Assembly: GCF_014190915.1 (NCBI RefSeq) | Contig: NZ_JACHVU010000003.1 | Location: 589,457-653,456 of the forward strand | Direction: 5' to 3' | DNA length: 64,000 bases | Source of the DNA: Mycolicibacterium iranicum | GTDB lineage: Bacteria; Actinomycetota; Actinomycetes; Mycobacteriales; Mycobacteriaceae | In this document: piece after piece, positions 23,238 through 32,604 of the stretch | Layout of the letters: each line of letters starts with the position of its first letter | Numbering within the stretch: position 1 is the stretch's first letter | Translations under genes and position numbers: made by a program | Notes under the pieces: model-generated | What the model was told of the DNA's origin: nothing | Databases searched by the model: none | The model's input: the letters and a program-made list of their open reading frames with translations, nothing else

Positions 23238-24797
23238 GTGCAGACGACCGCCGACCTGCCTGCCGGGTCTTCGCGCGACCGCTCATCGCGACTCGTCACG
23301 ACCTCGCGGGAGGACTTCCGGGCGCTGGCCGCCGAGCATCGCGTGGTGCCGGTGACCCGCAAGGTGCTCGCCGACAGCGAGACACCGCTGTCGGCGTATC
23401 GCAAGCTGGCGGCGAACCGTCCCGGAACGTTCCTCCTGGAGTCCGCCGAGAACGGCCGGTCCTGGTCGCGGTGGTCGTTCATCGGCGCAGGCGCGCCGTC
23501 GGCGCTGACCGTGCGTGACGGGGAAGCGGTGTGGCTGGGCGTCATCCCGCAGGACGCCCCCGCCGGTGGGGATCCGTTGCACGCCCTGCGCGCCACCCTG
23601 GGCCTGCTGGAGACCGCCGCTCTGCCCGGGCTGCCGCCGCTGTCATCCGGTTTGGTCGGCTTCTTCGCCTACGACATGGTTCGCCGACTGGAACGCCTGC
23701 CGGAGTTGACGGTCGACGACCTCGGCCTGCCCGACATGATGCTGCTGCTGGCCACCGACATCGCCGCGGTCGACCACCACGAGGGCACGATCACGCTGAT
23801 CGCCAACGCGGTCAACTGGAACGGCACCGACGACCGTGTCGACTGGGCCTACGACGATGCGGTCGCGCGCCTGGACGTGATGACGGCTGCGCTGGCCGAA
23901 CCGCTGACCTCGACCGTGGCGACGTTCAGCAGGCCCGCACCGGAGCATCGCTCGCAGCGCACCGTCGAGCAGTACACCGAGATCGTCGACAAACTCGTCC
24001 GCGACATCGAGGCCGGCGAGGCGTTCCAGGTGGTGCCCTCGCAGCGCTTCGAGATGGACACCGCCGCCGATCCGCTGGACGTCTACCGGATGCTGCGCGT
24101 CACGAACCCCAGCCCGTACATGTACCTGCTGAATGTGCCGGATCAGAGTGGGGGACTGGACTTCTCGATCGTCGGATCCAGCCCGGAAGCGCTCGTCACC
24201 GTCAAGGACGGACGGGCCACCACCCACCCGATCGCAGGGACCCGCTGGCGCGGGGACACCGAGGAGGAAGACCTCCTGCTCGAAAAAGAGCTTCAGGAGG
24301 ACGAGAAGGAGCGCGCCGAGCATCTGATGCTGGTCGACCTCGGCCGAAACGATCTCGGGCGGGTCTGCCGGCCTGGGACGGTGAAGGTCGAGGACTACAG
24401 CCATATCGAGCGCTACAGCCACGTCATGCATCTGGTGTCGACGGTGACCGGCCTGCTCGCCGACGGCAAGACCGCGCTGGACGCAGTGACCGCGTGTTTC
24501 CCCGCGGGAACGCTGTCCGGGGCCCCGAAGGTGCGCGCCATGGAACTCATCGAGGAGGTCGAGAAGACCCGGCGTGGCCTGTACGGCGGCGTGCTGGGTT
24601 ACCTCGATTTCGCCGGCAATGCCGATTTCGCGATCGCGATCCGCACCGCCCTGATGCGCGGCGGCACCGCTTATGTGCAGGCCGGGGGTGGCGTGGTCGC
24701 CGACTCCAACGGCCCCTACGAGTACAACGAGTCGGCCAACAAGGCCCGCGCGGTGCTGGCCGCGATCGCCGCGGCCGAGACGCTGAGGGAGCCGTGA
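23238..24797 (+). CDS. trpE: Anthranilate synthase component I
   Basis: Converts chorismate to anthranilate with ammonia from a TrpG partner not in this window. 519 residues; C-terminal chorismate-binding domain with [61 protein letters not shown] and YGGVLGY. The tryptophan-binding N-terminal domain ([18 protein letters not shown]) is present. The GTG is only 23 bp from bcpB, with GAGAAT (23226-23231) 6 nt upstream as a weak -10, so a leaderless start is possible and there is no room for a leader-peptide attenuator. Confidence 0.95.
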   Translation: MQTTADLPAGSSRDRSSRLVTTSREDFRALAAEHRVVPVTRKVLADSETPLSAYRKLAANRPGTFLLESAENGRSWSRWSFIGAGAPSALTVRDGEAVWLGVIPQDAPAGGDPLHALRATLGLLETAALPGLPPLSSGLVGFFAYDMVRRLERLPELTVDDLGLPDMMLLLATDIAAVDHHEGTITLIANAVNWNGTDDRVDWAYDDAVARLDVMTAALAEPLTSTVATFSRPAPEHRSQRTVEQYTEIVDKLVRDIEAGEAFQVVPSQRFEMDTAADPLDVYRMLRVTNPSPYMYLLNVPDQSGGLDFSIVGSSPEALVTVKDGRATTHPIAGTRWRGDTEEEDLLLEKELQEDEKERAEHLMLVDLGRNDLGRVCRPGTVKVEDYSHIERYSHVMHLVSTVTGLLADGKTALDAVTACFPAGTLSGAPKVRAMELIEEVEKTRRGLYGGVLGYLDFAGNADFAIAIRTALMRGGTAYVQAGGGVVADSNGPYEYNESANKARAVLAAIAAAETLREP

Positions 24798-25381
24798 TCC
24801 GGGTCGCGCAGCTGCTGCTGGTGCTCGCTGCGGCGGGCCTGTGGGGCGCGTCGCGGCTGACGTGGGTGGTGTTGGAAACCTCTGACGGGCTGGGGCTGCC
24901 CCGAACGGCGACGGTGAACGGCGCGACGTGGTCCTCGACGCTCATCCCCACAGCGTTGTTGCTCCTGGCCGCGGCCGCTGCGGCGCTGGCAGTGCGCGGC
25001 TGGCCGCTGCGTGCCCTCGCCGTGCTCGTGGCGCTCGCCAGCGCAGGGCAGGGCTACACGGCCCTGAGCCTGTGGGTTATTCCGGACGTGGCCGCCTACG
25101 CCGCGCGGCAGGCCGACATCCCCGTGATGGACCTCGTCGGCAGTGGCCGCGAATATGCCGGGGCCGGGGTGACCGCGGTGGCGGCTGCGGTGACGCTGGT
25201 CGCGGCGGTGCTGATGATCCGTTCGGCGTCGAACACACGAGCCCTGCGGTACCGGCGCGGCCCCGCTGTGGAACCGGCGGACCCGGGCGTTGCCATGTCC
25301 GAGCGGATGATCTGGGATGCCCTCGACGAGGGCTCTGATCCCACCCAAGACCCGGCCGACCCTGACAACAAGGGGCGGTGA
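24794..25381 (+). CDS. Trp biosynthesis-associated membrane protein
   Basis: 195-residue membrane protein of the actinobacterial trp-operon family (PF09534/TIGR02234 type; Rv1610 position). About four hydrophobic segments: residues 4-20, 50-68, 73-92 and 122-140; the tail is polar. GTG start in a 4-nt overlap with trpE ties it to tryptophan synthesis by context. The role is unknown; a pathway-linked transporter or scaffold are both guesses. Confidence 0.85.
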   Translation: MIRVAQLLLVLAAAGLWGASRLTWVVLETSDGLGLPRTATVNGATWSSTLIPTALLLLAAAAAALAVRGWPLRALAVLVALASAGQGYTALSLWVIPDVAAYAARQADIPVMDLVGSGREYAGAGVTAVAAAVTLVAAVLMIRSASNTRALRYRRGPAVEPADPGVAMSERMIWDALDEGSDPTQDPADPDNKGR

Positions 25382-25403
25382 CGGAGCATGGCTCGGTGGC
25401 GAC

Positions 25404-25409
25404 TACCCT
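25404..25409 (+). promoter_or_regulatory. Internal promoter -10 for trpC-trpB-trpA
   Basis: TACCCT matches TANNNT in the 72-bp gap after the Trp membrane protein gene, the only real gap in the trp operon. The transcription start would fall near 25415-25417, where an in-frame ATG (25415) could serve a leaderless message adding 13 residues to TrpC. It would let trpCBA-lgt be expressed apart from trpE. Confidence 0.45.
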
Positions 25410-25453
25410 TCGGTATGAATCGAACGGCCGTCAGGGGAAGGGATACGACGCCT

Positions 25454-26272
25454 ATGGGTTCGGCGACCGTCCTCGACTCCATCCTCGAGGGAGTGCGCGC
25501 TGACGTTGCCGCTCGCGAAGCCGTGGTCAGCCTGGCTGAGGTCAAGGAGCAGGCGCAGCGGGCACCAGCACCGCTCGACGTGATGGCTGCGCTGCGCGCG
25601 CCGGGCATCGCGGTGATCGCAGAGGTCAAACGCGCGAGCCCGTCGCGGGGTGAACTGGCGTCCATCGCCGACCCGGCGCAGCTCGCCCGGGCCTACCAAG
25701 ACGGCGGGGCGCGCGTCATCAGCGTCCTGACCGAGCAGCGTCGCTTCAACGGCTCCCTCGACGATCTCGACGCCGTACGCGCCGCAGTGTCGATCCCGGT
25801 GTTGCGCAAAGACTTCATCGTTCGGCCGTATCAGATCCACGAGGCGCGCGCCCACGGCGCCGACCTGCTGCTGCTGATCGTGGCGGCCCTCGAACAACCG
25901 GCGCTGGAGTCGCTGCTGGAGCGCACCGAGTCGCTGGGCATGACCGCTCTGGTCGAGGTGCACACCGAGGAGGAAGCGGACCGCGCCTTGCAGGCCGGTG
26001 CGTCGCTGATCGGAGTGAATGCGCGCAACCTCAAGACCCTCGAGGTCGACAGGGACTGCTTTGCGCGCATCGCGCCGGGACTGCCCAGCAAGGTCATCAA
26101 GATCGCTGAATCGGGGGTGCGCGGAACTGCCGATCTGCTCGCCTACGCCGGAGCCGGGGCCGACGGCGTGCTCGTCGGTGAAGGCCTGGTCACGAGCGGT
26201 GACCCCCGAAGCGCCGTCGCCGACCTGGTGACCGCCGGCACCCACCCGTCGTGCCCGAAACCTGCGCGTTAA
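25454..26272 (+). CDS. trpC: Indole-3-glycerol phosphate synthase
   Basis: TIM barrel closing CdRP to indoleglycerol phosphate. 272 residues from ATG 25454, equal to M. tuberculosis TrpC. Motifs: [56 protein letters not shown] and [11 protein letters not shown]. Monofunctional, with no TrpF domain. An in-frame ATG at 25415 right after a -10 box could give a longer form. trpB follows with no gap (stop TAA, then GTG). Confidence 0.95.
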   Translation: MGSATVLDSILEGVRADVAAREAVVSLAEVKEQAQRAPAPLDVMAALRAPGIAVIAEVKRASPSRGELASIADPAQLARAYQDGGARVISVLTEQRRFNGSLDDLDAVRAAVSIPVLRKDFIVRPYQIHEARAHGADLLLLIVAALEQPALESLLERTESLGMTALVEVHTEEEADRALQAGASLIGVNARNLKTLEVDRDCFARIAPGLPSKVIKIAESGVRGTADLLAYAGAGADGVLVGEGLVTSGDPRSAVADLVTAGTHPSCPKPAR

Positions 26273-27535
26273 GTGGTTGATTTCGCCGCTCCCGATCTGC
26301 CTCGCGCCAGCGCGGCGGTCGCCGAGCCCACCCCGCACGATCCCGATGCGCGAGGCCATTTCGGCGTCTACGGCGGGCGGTTGGTCCCCGAGGCGTTGAT
26401 GGCGGTGATCGAGGAGGTCACGGCCGCCTACGAGAAGGCTCGGGGTGATCAGGCGTTCCTCGACGAACTCGACCGGCTACAGCGCCACTACACCGGTCGC
26501 CCGTCTCCGATGTACGAAGCCGAGCGGCTCAGCGAGCACGCCGGTGGTGCGCGGATCTTCTTGAAGCGGGAAGACCTCAACCACACGGGATCTCACAAGA
26601 TCAACAACGTTCTGGGCCAGGCGCTTCTGGCCAAGCAGATGGGCAAGACCCGGGTGATCGCCGAGACCGGCGCCGGCCAGCACGGGGTCGCGACGGCGAC
26701 GGCGTGCGCATTGCTCGGGTTGGAATGCGTCATCTACATGGGTGCGGTGGACACTGCGCGCCAAGCGCTCAACGTTGCGCGGATGCGACTTCTGGGCGCT
26801 TCGGTGGTGGCGGTGGAGTCCGGCTCCAAGACGCTCAAGGACGCGATCAACGAGACCTTCCGCGACTGGGTGAGCAACGCGGACAACACGTATTACTGCT
26901 TCGGCACCGCGGCCGGGCCTCATCCGTTCCCGATGATGGTGCGCGACTTCCAACGGGTGATCGGCCTGGAGGCCAGGGCCCAGATGCTCGACCAGGCGGG
27001 CCGGTTGCCTGATGCCGTTGTGGCGTGTGTCGGTGGTGGCTCGAACGCGATCGGCATCTTCCATGCCTTCATCGACGACCCGGACGTGAGCCTGATCGGA
27101 TACGAAGCGGCGGGCGACGGTGTCGAAACGGGCCGCCACGCAGCGACCTTCACGGGCGGATCGCCCGGCGCGTTCCAGGGATCTTTCTCGTACCTGCTGC
27201 AGGACGAGGACGGCCAGACCATCGAATCGCATTCCATCTCAGCCGGTTTGGACTACCCGGGGGTGGGCCCTGAGCATGCCCTGCTCAAAGACGTGGGTCG
27301 CGCCCGCTACCTGCCCATCACCGACACCGAAGCGATGGAAGCGCTGTCTCTGTTGAGTCGCACCGAAGGCATCATCCCGGCCATCGAGTCGGCGCATGCG
27401 ATCGCCGGTGCGCTCCAGCTGGGTGAGCAACTCGGTGCGGGATCGATCATCCTGGTGAACGTGTCAGGCCGCGGTGACAAGGACGTCGAGACGGCGGCCA
27501 ATTGGTTCGGTCTGTTGGAGGACGGGGCGAGATGA
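26273..27535 (+). CDS. trpB: Tryptophan synthase beta chain
   Basis: PLP enzyme that joins indole with serine. 420 residues; PLP lysine K109 in [23 protein letters not shown], the phosphate loop GGGSNAIG and [13 protein letters not shown] [10 protein letters not shown] near the C-terminus. GTG start immediately after the trpC stop. It overlaps trpA by 4 nt; alpha and beta subunits form the channelled complex. Confidence 0.96.
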   Translation: MVDFAAPDLPRASAAVAEPTPHDPDARGHFGVYGGRLVPEALMAVIEEVTAAYEKARGDQAFLDELDRLQRHYTGRPSPMYEAERLSEHAGGARIFLKREDLNHTGSHKINNVLGQALLAKQMGKTRVIAETGAGQHGVATATACALLGLECVIYMGAVDTARQALNVARMRLLGASVVAVESGSKTLKDAINETFRDWVSNADNTYYCFGTAAGPHPFPMMVRDFQRVIGLEARAQMLDQAGRLPDAVVACVGGGSNAIGIFHAFIDDPDVSLIGYEAAGDGVETGRHAATFTGGSPGAFQGSFSYLLQDEDGQTIESHSISAGLDYPGVGPEHALLKDVGRARYLPITDTEAMEALSLLSRTEGIIPAIESAHAIAGALQLGEQLGAGSIILVNVSGRGDKDVETAANWFGLLEDGAR

Positions 27536-28320
27536 GTCGGCTTGCTGGCTTGTTCGACTCGTGCCGCGCCGAGGGCCGGGCGGCGTTGATCGGTTACCTG
27601 CCGACGGGCTTCCCGGACGTGGACGCTTCGATCGACGCGATGGTCGCCCTGGTCGAATCAGGATGCGACATCATCGAAGTCGGTATCGCGTACTCCGACC
27701 CCGGCATGGACGGGCCGACGATCGCCGCCGCGACCGAGGTGGCCCTTCGCGGTGGGGTCCGGGTGTACGACGCATTGCGTGCAGTGGAGGCGATCACCGC
27801 CGCCGGTGGTAGTGCTGTGGTCATGACCTATTGGAACCCGGTGCTGCGCAAGGGTGTTGACACATTCGCCCGCGATCTGGCCTCAGCCGGGGGGCTCGGT
27901 CTGATCACTCCCGACCTCATTCCCGACGAGGCCGATGAGTGGTTCGCCGCGTCGGAGGCCAACGACCTCGACAGGATCTTTCTGGTGGCGCCGTCTTCGA
28001 CCCCCGAGCGGCTCAACGAGACGGTCCAGGCGTCGCGCGGGTTCGTGTACGCCGCGTCCACGATGGGCGTCACCGGTGCCCGCGACGCGGTGTCGAATGC
28101 CGCGCCCGAACTCGTGAGCCGGGTGAAGGCCATCTCGGACATTCCGGTAGGCGTCGGTCTGGGCGTGCGGTCGCGCGAGCAGGCTGCCGAGATCGGGGCC
28201 TTCGCCGACGGCGTCATCGTCGGTTCGGCGCTGGTGTCGGCGTTGAAGGAGGGCATCCCGGCGGTGCGCTCGCTGACCGAAGAACTTGCAGACGGGGTAA
28301 GGCAGAGGATTACTGCGTGA
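27532..28320 (+). CDS. trpA: Tryptophan synthase alpha chain
   Basis: Cleaves indoleglycerol phosphate to indole and glyceraldehyde-3-phosphate. 262 residues; [10 protein letters not shown], the catalytic Glu in [11 protein letters not shown] and catalytic Asp in [26 protein letters not shown] and [11 protein letters not shown]. The usual PFSDPLADGP loop is YSDPGMDGP here, as seen in mycobacteria. ATG in the trpB stop; the stop overlaps the lgt GTG. Confidence 0.95.
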   Translation: MSRLAGLFDSCRAEGRAALIGYLPTGFPDVDASIDAMVALVESGCDIIEVGIAYSDPGMDGPTIAAATEVALRGGVRVYDALRAVEAITAAGGSAVVMTYWNPVLRKGVDTFARDLASAGGLGLITPDLIPDEADEWFAASEANDLDRIFLVAPSSTPERLNETVQASRGFVYAASTMGVTGARDAVSNAAPELVSRVKAISDIPVGVGLGVRSREQAAEIGAFADGVIVGSALVSALKEGIPAVRSLTEELADGVRQRITA

Positions 28321-31118
28321 CGACGACGGTTCTGGCGTACATCCCGAGCCCAGCTCAGGGCGTCTGGCACCTCTTCGGCCTCCCGATTCGCGCATACGCG
28401 CTGTGCATCATCGCCGGCATCATCGCCGCGTTGGTCATCGGTGACCGGCGCTGGGTGGCCCGCGGCGGAGAGCCCGGCGTCATCTACGACGTGGCGCTGT
28501 GGGCGGTGCCGTTCGGGCTCGTCGGCGGCCGGCTGTACCACGTCCTGACCGACTGGCCGACCTACTTCGGTGAGGACGGCAAGGGTCTCGGAGCTGCGCT
28601 GAGAATCTGGGACGGCGGCCTCGGGATCTGGGGTGCGGTCGCGCTCGGCGCCATCGGGGCTTGGATCGCGTGCCGACGCCGCGGAATTCCGCTGCCCGCG
28701 TTCGGCGACGCCATCGCGCCCGGAATCGTTCTGGCACAGGCGATCGGGCGCCTGGGGAACTACTTCAACCAGGAACTCTACGGTCGGACGACGACGGTCC
28801 CGTGGGGCCTCGAGGTGTACGAGCGCCGCAACGCCGCCGGCGTGCTCGATTCCCTCAACGGTGTGTCCACCGGTGAACTCATCGCCGTCGTCCACCCGAC
28901 ATTCCTCTACGAACTGCTGTGGAACCTGCTTGTTTTCGCGCTGCTGATCCTCGTGGACCGCCGGTTCAAGATCGGTCACGGCCGGCTGTTCGCCCTGTAC
29001 GTCGCGGCGTACTGCGTCGGGCGGTTCTGGATCGAGCTGATGCGCAGCGACACCGCGACCCTGCTCGCAGGCATCCGTATCAACACCTTCACGTCGACGT
29101 TCGTCTTCATCGGCGCCGTGGTGTACATCATGGTGGCCCCGAGAGGCCGCGAGGATCCGGACAGCCTGCGGGGCAACGAGGAGTCCGACGTCGAGGAACT
29201 CGCCAAGGAGGTCGCGGTCGCGTCTGCTGTCGGCGTCGTCGCGGCGGCCACGGTCGCCGACCGGGAGGACGCCCGGAACGACGCTGACGACGACGATCAG
29301 GACGGCAAGGCCGACACCGAGGTCATTCCGGACACAGGCGGTCTCGGCTCGGTGGAGGGCGACGACGCTGTGGTGGCCGCTGAGGGCGCCCCGGCAGCGC
29401 ACGACGCCGCCGTCGAAGGAGCCGCCGAGGCGGAGGCGCTCGCTGCCCAGCTCGACGTATCCGTTGACGAAGACGACGACCGCAGCGCAGAACTCATCGA
29501 AGCTGACGGGGAGACGACCGCCCCGCCGTTGCCGGAAGAGTCCGGTGGGCTCGGCGCGGTCGAGGGCGACGAGGCCGCCGAAGCCGCCGCCGGCGCCCCG
29601 GCCGCGCGCGCAGCGGTCACCGCTGAGGACGAATCCGAGGGTCTGGGTTCGGTCGACGGTGATGAGGTCGTCGAGGCTGTCGGAGATGCCGGCGAGGCGC
29701 ATGAGTCGGCTGTCGCGGGTGAAGCTTCCGCCGACGAGTTGGTGGGCGACGTTGAGGCTGAGGACCTGGCGGCTGAGGGCGATCGGGGCGCGGTGACCGC
29801 ATCCGACGGTTTGGGCTCGGTTGACGGTGACGAGGTCTCCGAGGCTGTCGGAGATGCCGGCGAGGCGCATGAGTCGGCTGTCGCGGGTGAAGCTTCCGCC
29901 GAAGAGTTGGTGGCTGTTGCGCAGGTGGCAACGACGCCGGCAGAGCCGTCAGAACCCGGCTCCGAACCTGCTGACGTCGGTGACGCGGAGGAACTGACCG
30001 CCGTCGCGCAGGTCGCTGCCGAAAATTCTGACGACACCGAGGATGAGACACCCGGCGACGTCGAAACACCTTCCGAGCCTGACGGCTTGGGTTCGGTCGA
30101 GGGCGATGAGGTCGTCGGTGCGGTTGAGGATGCGTCGGAGGCGCACGACGTGGCCGTGGAGGGGGAGGCGTCGGCGGAGGAGTTGGCTGCTGATGTTGCC
30201 GAGGTCGATGCCGAGAGCGTGACCGGTTCCGAGGTCGACTCGGACGGCGCGGCGGAGGCGGACGCGGGTTCTGTTTCGGAGTCTGACGGCTTGGGTTCGG
30301 TCGAGGGCGATGAGGTCGTCGGTGCGGTTGAGGATGCGTCGGAGGCGCACGACGTGGCCGTGGAAGGGGAGGCGTCGGCGGAGGAGTTGGCTGCTGACGT
30401 AGGCGAGGTTGACGCCGAGAGCGTGACCGGTTCCGAGGCCGATGCGGACGGCGCGTCTGAGTTCGACGCCGGCTCTACTCCCGACGCCGACGGCTTGGGT
30501 TCGGTCGACTCGGATGAGGTCGTCGGTGCGGTTGAGGATGCGTCGGAGGCGCACGAATCGGCCGTCGAGGGTGAGGCGTCGGCGGAGGAGTTGGCTGCTG
30601 ACGTAGGCGAGGTTGTTGCCGAGAGCCTGAGCGGTTCCGAGGCCGACTTGAACAACGCTTCGGAGGCTGACGCGGGTTCTGCGCCCGGCAGCGACGGCTT
30701 GGGTTCGGTCGACTCGGATGAGGTAGCTGAAGCTGCCAAGGACGCCTCGGACGCCCACGAATCGGCCGTCGAGGGTGAGGCTGCGGCAGAGGAGTTGGCT
30801 GCTGATGTGGCCGAAGTTGATGCCGAAAGCCTGAGGGGTTCCGAGGCCGACGCTGGTTCTACTCCCGACTCCGACGGATTGGGTTCCGTCGAGGGCGATG
30901 AGGTAGCTGAAGCTGCCAAGGACGCCTCGGACGCCCACGAATCGGCCGTCGAGGGTGAGGCCGCGGCAGAGGCGCTGGCCGCCCAGGACGACACGACGGC
31001 GGCAGACGACGCTCGCTCACCGAGTGCCCCGCTGGCGACGAGTTGGCCATCCCGGGCGCAGCAGTCCAAATTGGGTGGCACGGTGCGGGACTGGCTCCGC
31101 CGTCGAAGGAACCGCTGA
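28317..31118 (+). CDS. lgt: Prolipoprotein diacylglyceryl transferase with giant acidic repeat tail
   Basis: Moves diacylglycerol from phosphatidylglycerol to the lipobox cysteine of prolipoproteins. Residues 1-275 are a complete membrane Lgt: H75 in GGRLYHVLTDW, R145 and N148 in RLGNYFNQE, R236 and E240 in GRFWIELMRS. Residues 276-933 are an Ala/Glu/Asp-rich tail with nine GLG(S/A)V repeats, ending in a basic DWLRRRRNR. M. tuberculosis Lgt is 468 residues as I recall, so this tail is much longer. By E. coli topology it would be cytoplasmic. GTG start in a 4-nt overlap with trpA; no promoter of its own is seen. Confidence 0.93.
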   Translation: MTTTVLAYIPSPAQGVWHLFGLPIRAYALCIIAGIIAALVIGDRRWVARGGEPGVIYDVALWAVPFGLVGGRLYHVLTDWPTYFGEDGKGLGAALRIWDGGLGIWGAVALGAIGAWIACRRRGIPLPAFGDAIAPGIVLAQAIGRLGNYFNQELYGRTTTVPWGLEVYERRNAAGVLDSLNGVSTGELIAVVHPTFLYELLWNLLVFALLILVDRRFKIGHGRLFALYVAAYCVGRFWIELMRSDTATLLAGIRINTFTSTFVFIGAVVYIMVAPRGREDPDSLRGNEESDVEELAKEVAVASAVGVVAAATVADREDARNDADDDDQDGKADTEVIPDTGGLGSVEGDDAVVAAEGAPAAHDAAVEGAAEAEALAAQLDVSVDEDDDRSAELIEADGETTAPPLPEESGGLGAVEGDEAAEAAAGAPAARAAVTAEDESEGLGSVDGDEVVEAVGDAGEAHESAVAGEASADELVGDVEAEDLAAEGDRGAVTASDGLGSVDGDEVSEAVGDAGEAHESAVAGEASAEELVAVAQVATTPAEPSEPGSEPADVGDAEELTAVAQVAAENSDDTEDETPGDVETPSEPDGLGSVEGDEVVGAVEDASEAHDVAVEGEASAEELAADVAEVDAESVTGSEVDSDGAAEADAGSVSESDGLGSVEGDEVVGAVEDASEAHDVAVEGEASAEELAADVGEVDAESVTGSEADADGASEFDAGSTPDADGLGSVDSDEVVGAVEDASEAHESAVEGEASAEELAADVGEVVAESLSGSEADLNNASEADAGSAPGSDGLGSVDSDEVAEAAKDASDAHESAVEGEAAAEELAADVAEVDAESLRGSEADAGSTPDSDGLGSVEGDEVAEAAKDASDAHESAVEGEAAAEALAAQDDTTAADDARSPSAPLATSWPSRAQQSKLGGTVRDWLRRRRNR
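29340..30992 (+). repeat. Nine tandem GLGSV-type repeats coding the Lgt tail
   Basis: Units begin at 29340, 29542, 29637, 29805, 30081, 30285, 30489, 30693 and 30873. Units 5 to 8 are spaced by exactly 204 bp (68 codons), then 180 bp; the DNA of units 5-7 is nearly identical over long stretches. Each unit starts (D/G/E)GLGSV and continues with an acidic helix-like segment ending in EEL-type residues. Such repeats can expand or contract by slippage or recombination while keeping frame. Confidence 0.9.
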
Positions 31119-31255
31119 CCCGTCCCGCGCGGGTTCCGGCGGCGCTGAATCGTCGCGGGTTGTCGCTCAGCCGCAGCTGCAGCAACCCACAGATTCTCCT
31201 CAGCTACTGCGCCGTCGGCGGCATTACCGTCTCCCCCAGGGAGGAGGACGAGTAG

Positions 31256-31465
31256 GTGCCGTATCAGATCAAAGTATTGAGTTACGTATCCGCGCTGTTC
31301 GTAGTGGTCGCGGGCGGGCTTCTGGGAGCCTGGGCGTACATGGAGCTGGAACACAGGCACGAGCAGGAGCGCCTGCTCGACTGTATCCGCAGCGAAAGTG
31401 TCGACGAGGGCGACGAACCCGCGATGCGCGTCGTCGAAACCAGCATCCTGCAGTGTCAGGACTGA
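31256..31465 (+). CDS. Small single-pass membrane protein, unknown
   Basis: 69 residues with one transmembrane segment (about residues 8-28, LSYVSALFVVVAGGLLGAWA) and a charged C-terminal domain with two cysteines (DCIRSE, LQCQD). GTG start with GAGGAGG (31241-31247) 8 nt upstream, a good Shine-Dalgarno. It lies alone between lgt and the TM2 gene; the 137 bp before it and 224 bp after it hold no other credible gene. Function unknown. Confidence 0.65.
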   Translation: MPYQIKVLSYVSALFVVVAGGLLGAWAYMELEHRHEQERLLDCIRSESVDEGDEPAMRVVETSILQCQD

Positions 31466-31689
31466 GTGCCCGCGCGAGCCGGCTGGCGCTCGACCCACTC
31501 CGGCCGACCTGCGCCTCGTCAGGACAGCCCAGTCATTGCGATGACCCGTGCGCAGGTGATTGCGCCTCCGCGTAGACCCACAGGTCCGCACGGCACAGAG
31601 TCGATGAACCGAAGGGATCTGCCAGCGGTGATTCTTAGGTCGACCCTCGACCCTTCTGGCCAAGGGCCCGTTCTGGCATGCTGGTGATC

Positions 31690-32124
31690 ATGACCGAGCC
31701 CCCGTTCAGTGGTAACGAAGGCGCACAGCAGTTTCCGCCTCCGCCGCAACAACCGGGCTACATGCCACCCGGCCCGCAATACTCTCCGCCGCCGCCAGGC
31801 GCCTACCCGCCGCCCGCTGGTGGCGGCTATCCAGGCGCCTACATGGATCCGATGGCGCCCTACGGCCGCCATCCCGTGACGGGGGAGCCGTTCTCCGAGA
31901 AGTCGAAGGTGGTCGCGGGACTGCTGCAGCTCCTCGGCCTGTTCGGCCTCGTCGGCATCGGACGCATCTACATGGGCTACACCAAACTGGGTGTCATCCA
32001 GCTCATCGTCGGCATCGTCACGTGCACGCTCGGCGCCATCATCTGGGGAATCATCGACGCGGTGCTGATCCTCACCGACAAGGTGCGCGACCCCGAGGGC
32101 CGTCCGTTGCGCGATGGAACCTAG
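31690..32124 (+). CDS. TM2 domain membrane protein with Pro/Gly/Tyr-rich N-terminus
   Basis: 144 residues. The first ~55 are rich in P, G and Y; then a TM2 domain: SKVVAGLLQLLGLFGLVGIGRIYMGY, a short turn and IQLIVGIVTCTLGAIIWGIIDAVLIL, ending in a DKV(R)D tail. TM2 proteins are two-pass membrane proteins without a settled function. CATGCT (31677-31682) ends 7 nt before the ATG, so a leaderless message is possible. It overlaps the DUF2752 gene by 11 bp. Confidence 0.85.
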   Translation: MTEPPFSGNEGAQQFPPPPQQPGYMPPGPQYSPPPPGAYPPPAGGGYPGAYMDPMAPYGRHPVTGEPFSEKSKVVAGLLQLLGLFGLVGIGRIYMGYTKLGVIQLIVGIVTCTLGAIIWGIIDAVLILTDKVRDPEGRPLRDGT

Positions 32125-32527
32125 CGCGACTCCGAGCAACCGCACGACACTGTGGGTCGGGCTCGGCGGCGGCGCCCTGGTCGCCGGTGCCCTCACCTAC
32201 ATCGGTGTCGGCGACCCGCACAGTCCGGGCTTTCTGTTCCCGCCGTGCCCCTTTCACGAATTGACCGGATGGTTCTGTCCTGCATGCGGCGGCATGCGCA
32301 TGACGCACGACATCCTGCACGGCGATTTCGCCGCCGCATTCACCGACAACGCTTTTGCGCTGATCGGTCTACCCCTGGTGTTGGTGTGGGTGCTGGTGCG
32401 GCGCAAGCAGTCCGCGCCGGTGCTCACGATGCCGTTCTACGCCGCCGTCGTGATCGGCGCTTTGGCGTGGACGGTCCTGCGCAACATACCCGGGTTTCCG
32501 CTGGTCCCGAGCGTGCTCGACGGGTGA
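32114..32527 (+). CDS. DUF2752 membrane protein
   Basis: 137 residues with about three membrane segments and the DUF2752 core PCPFHELTGWFCPACGGMRMTHDILHGDFAAAFTDNAFAL: a CPF...CPACG(G)xR motif followed by a histidine/aspartate stretch. It overlaps the TM2 gene by 11 bp; pairing of DUF2752 with TM2 proteins is common in actinobacteria. Function unknown. Confidence 0.85.
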   Translation: MEPSATPSNRTTLWVGLGGGALVAGALTYIGVGDPHSPGFLFPPCPFHELTGWFCPACGGMRMTHDILHGDFAAAFTDNAFALIGLPLVLVWVLVRRKQSAPVLTMPFYAAVVIGALAWTVLRNIPGFPLVPSVLDG

Positions 32528-32566
32528 GCGCACCGCTGCGCTGATACAGTGGATCAACGGGCCGGT

Positions 32567-32601
32567 GCAGTCCCTGACGACACGAATCAGGACTGCGGAG
32601 G
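32567..32601 (+). promoter_or_regulatory. Hairpin directly before the gltB ribosome-binding site
   Basis: GCAGTCCCTGA (32567-32577) pairs with TCAGGACTGC (32587-32596) with one bulged C and a 9-nt loop. The SD-like GGAGG (32597-32601) follows at once, then the gltB ATG. The fold would lie next to the ribosome-binding site and could affect gltB translation; it could also be chance. Confidence 0.4.
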
Positions 32602-32604
32602 CCC

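Noticed and set aside
23214..23238. trp leader-peptide attenuator before trpE
   Set aside because: The gap to divergent bcpB is only 23 bp, with no Trp codons or stem pair.
23215..23286. N-terminal extension of BcpB to 23286
   Set aside because: It would overlap divergent trpE, and the extra 24 residues are not seen in the M. tuberculosis protein.
27828..29870. 680-codon minus-strand frame over trpA-lgt
   Set aside because: Shadow of trpA and lgt; composition is that of a GC-rich opposite frame and it has no recognisable domain.
29297..31663. 788-codon open frame on the minus strand across the lgt repeats
   Set aside because: It is antisense to the repeat-coded Lgt tail. Low-complexity, GC-rich repeats keep opposite frames open; the product is Ser/Ala/Pro repeats with no family and no ribosome-binding site.
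31466..31687. 73-codon frame after the small membrane protein
   Set aside because: No Shine-Dalgarno, no -10 at its start, arbitrary composition; the stretch 31466-31689 is treated as non-coding and nothing else was seen in it.
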